This document shows positions 5,800 through 8,212 of a stretch of DNA of 8,212 bases, in pieces. Made by a program: the position numbers and the translations under genes. Below the pieces are notes generated by a model, which made no database searches, was not told the origin of the DNA, and was given only the letters and a program-made list of their open reading frames with translations. This DNA comes from an uncultured Collinsella sp. (GTDB lineage Bacteria; Actinomycetota; Coriobacteriia; Coriobacteriales; Coriobacteriaceae), in NCBI GenBank assembly GCA_900544755.1, contig UQWQ01000084.1, positions 1 to 8,212 of the forward strand, given 5' to 3'. Within the stretch, counting starts at the first letter, position 1. Each line of letters opens with the position of its first letter.

Positions 5800-6238
5800 C
5801 AGTTGAACGGTGAACGGTCGTTTTTACCCGCTCAGCGTAAGGAATCCCAGCTCACGCATGTTTACGTCATCTACGTGCGACTTTATTTAATTAGAGCAGA
5901 GATTAGGCTGGATTATGCAAACTATATCTTTGCTAAACACATAACGGACACTGCAATTATTTACTCGCACTATACGAGATTCTATGCACTTGCAAGACAA
6001 GTATGCACCCCTGCAATAACACGGGGCTTTTCATCCAACAAAAGGGATAGCCAATCGCGCTTCACTTTGCGGCAAGCGACTGTGAGTTTGCAGTATAGAA
6101 CTTTACCGTCGGGTATTGCATGAACGCCGTCGACGCCCTCTCGCTCCTGCGCGCCCAGGCAATCGAGAACATCAGCGGCGTCCCCAGTCTTTTTGCATGG
6201 CACCGCGCCGGCTCGATGGCTCTGGGACCTAAGCGAAT
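5800..6238. other. AT-rich intergenic region upstream of the ATPase gene
   Basis: Positions 5800-6110 are clearly more AT-rich than the flanking metabolic genes and contain no reading frame with a ribosome site or a recognisable product. A frame of 106 codons on the plus strand (5803-6123) has no family resemblance and no Shine-Dalgarno sequence. A weak hairpin with a T-run is at 6008-6031. Positions 6120-6230 switch abruptly to GC-rich sequence with native-looking codons. The mixed composition suggests a junction of segments with different origins. Confidence 0.5.
6008..6031 (+). terminator. Weak terminator-like hairpin
   Basis: CCCC (6008-6011) pairs with GGGG (6023-6026), with a possible extension TG/CA, followed by CTTTT on the plus strand. 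The stem is short and no gene clearly ends before it on this strand. It could be a relic of a lost gene or chance. Confidence 0.25.
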
Positions 6239-6299
6239 CTTTGCTATCTGCCAATTTTTGTACGATTTGGGTCAAATCTATTTGCCAATTTTTGTATGA
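6120..6299 (+). CDS. Orphan short reading frame, possible truncated gene 5' end
   Basis: A frame of 59 codons begins MNAVDALSLLRAQAIEN. The first 38 codons or so (6120-6233) use GC-rich codons (GCC, GTC, GAC, CTC, CGC, ATC) like the native genes, inside an AT-rich region. The remaining codons read through the first two 34-bp repeats, so they are probably not part of the original protein. No ribosome binding site is evident, and I recognise no family. The simplest reading is the 5' remnant of a gene whose remainder was lost when the ATPase module arrived. It may equally be non-coding. Confidence 0.3.
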   Translation: MNAVDALSLLRAQAIENISGVPSLFAWHRAGSMALGPKRIFAICQFLYDLGQIYLPIFV

Positions 6300-6340
6300 T
6301 TAGGGGCAAATCTATTTGCCAATTTTTGTCATTGAGGGGT
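6239..6340 (+). repeat. Three 34-bp direct repeats at the ATPase start
   Basis: The block TGCCAATTTTTGT occurs at 6249-6261, 6283-6295 and 6317-6329, exactly 34 bases apart each time. Units 2 (6273-6306) and 3 (6307-6340) are closest and both begin CAAATCTATTTGCC; unit 1 (6239-6272) is more diverged at its left end. Each of units 2 and 3 opens with the dyad CAAAT-CT-ATTTG. The array ends at the ribosome binding site of the ATPase gene, an ideal place for operator sites controlling it, possibly by autoregulation. It could also be a recombination or insertion scar. No spacers of varying sequence are present, so it is not a CRISPR array. Confidence 0.8.
6334..6339 (+). promoter_or_regulatory. 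Ribosome binding site that sets the ATPase start
   Basis: GAGGGG lies 4 bases before the ATG at 6344. The frame is open from an earlier ATG at 6296, but those 16 codons lie in the 34-bp repeats and have no Shine-Dalgarno sequence, so 6344 is the preferred start. Confidence 0.75.
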
Positions 6341-6343
6341 TTT

Positions 6344-7705
6344 ATGCTACGCCGTAAGGTCACTGACAGGCTTTTGAGCTGGAAGAACAACTCCAATAAA
6401 GCGTTGCTTGTTACCGGTGCGCGTCAAATTGGCAAGAGCTATGCGATTCGCGCGTTTGGTAAAGACAACTACGCGTCGTATTTTGAGGCCAATTTGCTGC
6501 TCGATGCCGAGGCAAGAGATGTGCTCATTGGCGCTAAGAACGCCGTTGACTTTATCAACCGCGTTGCCCTTCTTGCGGATGCACCGCTTGTTGAGGGAGA
6601 TACGCTTATCTTTGTCGATGAAATACAGGAGTATCCGCAGATCGTCACGCTCATGAAGGCGTTGGTCGAGGACGGGCGCTTTAGCTATGTCTTCTCGGGG
6701 TCTATGCTTGGGACTGAGTTTAAGGGGATCTCTTCTTTCCCGGTGGGGTATGTCGAGCACATTGTTATGCGGCCAATGGATTTTGAAGAGTTTTGTTGGG
6801 CAAACAGCATCAGCGAGAATGTGCTTGCAGACATCCGCAGCTGCCTTGTCGAGAGGCGTCCCGTCGAAAACTATATTCATGAGGCGATGCTCAAAAACTT
6901 TAGAGCTTATATCGTTTGCGGCGGCATGCCGGAGGTCGTACAGAACTATATCGATTCGGGTTATTCACTCGTGAGGACGCGTGAGCTTCAAATTCAGCTG
7001 GTCGATCAGTACAAAAGTGATATCTCTAAATATGCATCGACTCGAGCGTTTAACGTTCGCGCGATTTTCGAACAAATTCCCGTTCAGCTTGAGGCGGAGT
7101 CCCATCGCTTTGTTGTTTCATCCCTGGGCGAGGGGGCTCGCCTTCAAAAATACGAGCAGGATTTCCTATGGCTGGTGAACGCGGGCGTCGGTTTGATGGT
7201 CGCCCAGGTGACGGAGGCCCGGAGTCCTCTTAAGAGGACAGAGAAGGCGACCGCCTTTAAGCTATACGAGTCTGATACAGGCATGCTCGCATCACGGTAT
7301 CCCGGCAGCACGGCACGCGCCGTCTACCTTGATATGAAAACCCCCAACCTCGGCGGTCTCTATGAGAACGTGGTCGCGCAGGAGCTTGTCGCCCTTGGAA
7401 CTGATGCATGGTACTACCAGACACGCGAGGTCGGCGAAGTTGACTTTGTGATCGAAGGCACCCGCGGGCACGTTGTCCCAATCGAGGTCAAATCGGGCAA
7501 GAAGGTTCGAGCACATGCAGCCCTCGACCGTTTGATGAGTGTGGGCGAGTACAAAATTCCCGAGGCCGTTGTGCTGAGCCACGAAAACCTTTGCAAAGAG
7601 GGCAAGATCCTTTACGTTCCAATCTATATGACATTCTGTCTCGATGAGTTTATGGAAAAGGACGACCCCAACAACGATTTCTCGTTTGCGCCCATATCCC
7701 TCTAG
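6344..7705 (+). CDS. AAA+ ATPase with DUF4143 C-terminal domain
   Basis: This 453-residue protein has the layout of the widespread ATP-binding proteins with a C-terminal DUF4143 region. Near the N-terminus is a Walker A motif GARQIGKS (25-32), then Walker B LIFVDEIQ (88-95) and a sensor-like segment FVFSGSMLG-type at 114-123 (YVFSGSMLG at 115-123). The C-terminal part holds LYENVVAQEL (339-348) and the EVDF...PIEVKSGK stretch (365-387), which resembles a PD-(D/E)XK nuclease core with D367, E381 and K383. Length is normal for the family. The cellular role of these proteins is not established; they are often found in accessory regions. The gene is alone, preceded by 34-bp repeats and followed by a large palindrome. 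Codons such as TTT, TAT, GAT and CTT are more frequent than in arcC or the amidohydrolase, consistent with horizontal acquisition. Confidence 0.9.
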   Translation: MLRRKVTDRLLSWKNNSNKALLVTGARQIGKSYAIRAFGKDNYASYFEANLLLDAEARDVLIGAKNAVDFINRVALLADAPLVEGDTLIFVDEIQEYPQIVTLMKALVEDGRFSYVFSGSMLGTEFKGISSFPVGYVEHIVMRPMDFEEFCWANSISENVLADIRSCLVERRPVENYIHEAMLKNFRAYIVCGGMPEVVQNYIDSGYSLVRTRELQIQLVDQYKSDISKYASTRAFNVRAIFEQIPVQLEAESHRFVVSSLGEGARLQKYEQDFLWLVNAGVGLMVAQVTEARSPLKRTEKATAFKLYESDTGMLASRYPGSTARAVYLDMKTPNLGGLYENVVAQELVALGTDAWYYQTREVGEVDFVIEGTRGHVVPIEVKSGKKVRAHAALDRLMSVGEYKIPEAVVLSHENLCKEGKILYVPIYMTFCLDEFMEKDDPNNDFSFAPISL

Positions 7706-7755
7706 GCCATCTGGGTCCGCAACTAGGTCCCCCTCTATGCCCAAAGCAGCGCGTG

Positions 7756-7778
7756 GTTTCGCGGCCACGCCGCGAAAC
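7756..7778 (+). repeat. Perfect hairpin downstream of the ATPase gene
   Basis: GTTTCGCGGC (7756-7765) pairs perfectly with GCCGCGAAAC (7769-7778) around a 3-base loop. It starts 51 bases past the ATPase stop codon. No T-run follows, so it may be a Rho-dependent or processing structure. An alternative stem GCGTGG/CCACGC overlaps it and would compete. Confidence 0.5.
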
Positions 7779-7848
7779 AGCGACCGCGACAAGGCACCCC
7801 CACAGCCACGTCCTTCATCCAGCTCCACAATCCGAGGACGTAGTCGTA

Positions 7849-7973
7849 GCAGGATCTGAGGGCTGACCTTCGCGGACATTCCGCAGGACGAAAGAACCCC
7901 CGCCGCACGTAGTGCGCAGCGGGGGTTCTTTCATGTCCGAGGACGTCCGCGAAGGTCAGCCCTCAGATCCTGC
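7849..7973. repeat. 125-bp nested palindrome between convergent genes
   Basis: The outer arms 7849-7877 and 7945-7973 are perfect inverted repeats of 29 bp, beginning GCAGGATCTGAGGGC. A poorly paired 13-base interior follows on each side (7878-7890 and 7932-7944). Then come perfect 13-bp inner arms (7891-7903 and 7919-7931) and a small apical stem CGCAC/GTGCG. The whole structure is centred near 7911 between the convergent ATPase and PFOR genes. The inner part is a terminator; the outer arms are unusually long for one and suggest duplication or a mobile palindromic element. Confidence 0.8.
7891..7931. terminator. Bidirectional Rho-independent terminator
   Basis: AAAGAACCCCCGC (7891-7903) and GCGGGGGTTCTTT (7919-7931) form a perfect 13-bp stem. 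The T-rich TTCTTT side appears after the GC-rich stem on both strands, so it can end both the ATPase transcript (plus) and the PFOR transcript (minus). It lies about 53 bases past the PFOR stop codon and 186 bases past the ATPase stop codon, so it fits PFOR best. Confidence 0.8.
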
Positions 7974-7983
7974 GGTGGGAGAC

Positions 7984-8212
7984 CTAGGCCTCGTTGTACA
8001 CCGTCTTGAGCTTCAACAGGTGAGCGTAGCGGTCCATAGCGGCCTGCTCGTTCTCCTTGAAGAGCTCCTCGGCGCGCTCGGGGAAGGAACGCGTCAGCGA
8101 AGCGTAACGGGCCTCGTTCATCAGGAACTCCTGATAACCGCCCGCGGGCTCCTTGGAATCGAGCGAGAACTTCTTGCCGGCAGCAGCCTCGGGGTTGAAG
8201 CGGAAGAGGTTC
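7984..8212 (-). CDS. nifJ: Pyruvate:ferredoxin (flavodoxin) oxidoreductase, C-terminal fragment
   Basis: Only the last 75 codons and the TAG stop lie in the window; the gene continues past the right edge. The fragment reads NLFRFNPEAAAGKKFSLDSK, then EPAGGYQEFLMNEARYASL and a charged helical tail ending TVYNEA. This matches the C-terminal end of single-chain PFOR, where a YRYNP-like segment, LDSK-EP and FL-NE-RYASL are conserved. The full enzyme converts pyruvate and CoA to acetyl-CoA, CO2 and reduced ferredoxin using thiamine diphosphate and iron-sulfur clusters, all bound in parts outside this window. GC-rich codons agree with a native housekeeping gene. It is convergent with the ATPase gene and ends at the shared palindromic terminator. 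Confidence 0.88.
   Translation of the reverse strand, partial: NLFRFNPEAAAGKKFSLDSKEPAGGYQEFLMNEARYASLTRSFPERAEELFKENEQAAMDRYAHLLKLKTVYNEA

Noticed and set aside
6239..6340. CRISPR array
   Set aside because: The repeats are adjacent with an identical 34-base period and related sequence throughout, with no unique spacers between them and no cas genes nearby.
6296..6343. Upstream ATG giving a 16-residue longer ATPase
   Set aside because: The extra codons fall in the 34-bp repeats, lack a ribosome binding site, and precede a better start at 6344 with GAGGGG four bases upstream.
7292..7879. Minus-strand frame of 195 codons overlapping the ATPase 3' end
   Set aside because: Most of it is antisense to the ATPase DUF4143 region. 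The part beyond the gene resembles nothing I know and enters the palindrome.

Overview
The window looks like chromosomal DNA of a high-GC gut anaerobe of the Coriobacteriia, most likely Collinsella or a close relative. This is inferred from the GC-rich codon use of most genes, the strong AAGGAGG-type ribosome binding sites, and the gene set (APC permease, amidohydrolase, carbamate kinase, pyruvate:ferredoxin oxidoreductase). No rRNA or species marker is present, so the genus is a guess.

Layout. (1) Positions 5-2952, minus strand: an APC-family permease (1501-2952) is followed by a metal-dependent amidohydrolase (92-1369), probably one transcription unit ending at a terminator at 5-33. Two hairpins lie between the genes and two more in the leader. 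(2) Positions 2953-3313 are a divergent intergenic region with several dyads and no convincing gene. (3) Positions 3314-4348, plus strand: a membrane-anchored C39-like cysteine peptidase with a long basic cytoplasmic N-terminus. (4) Positions 4346-4615: a repeat element of about 270 bp with 28-bp inverted ends (one mismatch), a large internal hairpin and degenerate 61/62-bp direct repeats. It overlaps the peptidase stop codon and has no transposase. (5) Positions 4722-5684, minus strand: carbamate kinase (arcC), with a strong terminator downstream and an AT-rich dyad in its leader. (6) Positions 5685-6343: a mostly AT-rich region containing a GC-rich 59-codon orphan reading frame and three 34-bp direct repeats. 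(7) Positions 6344-7705, plus strand: an AAA+ ATPase with a DUF4143-type C-terminus, less GC-rich than its neighbours. (8) Positions 7849-7973: a 125-bp nested palindrome acting as a likely two-way terminator between the ATPase and the 3' end of pyruvate:ferredoxin oxidoreductase (7984 to the window edge, minus strand).

How the genes may work together. The permease and amidohydrolase probably import and hydrolyse an amide, cyclic amide or dipeptide-like compound. Carbamate kinase makes ATP from carbamoyl phosphate, and PFOR yields acetyl-CoA and reduced ferredoxin, so the setting is fermentative energy metabolism. A metabolic link between the amidohydrolase and ArcC is possible but unproven, because an unrelated peptidase gene and a repeat element separate them. 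The least explained items are the 270-bp inverted-repeat element, the 34-bp repeat array at the ATPase start, and the 125-bp palindrome.
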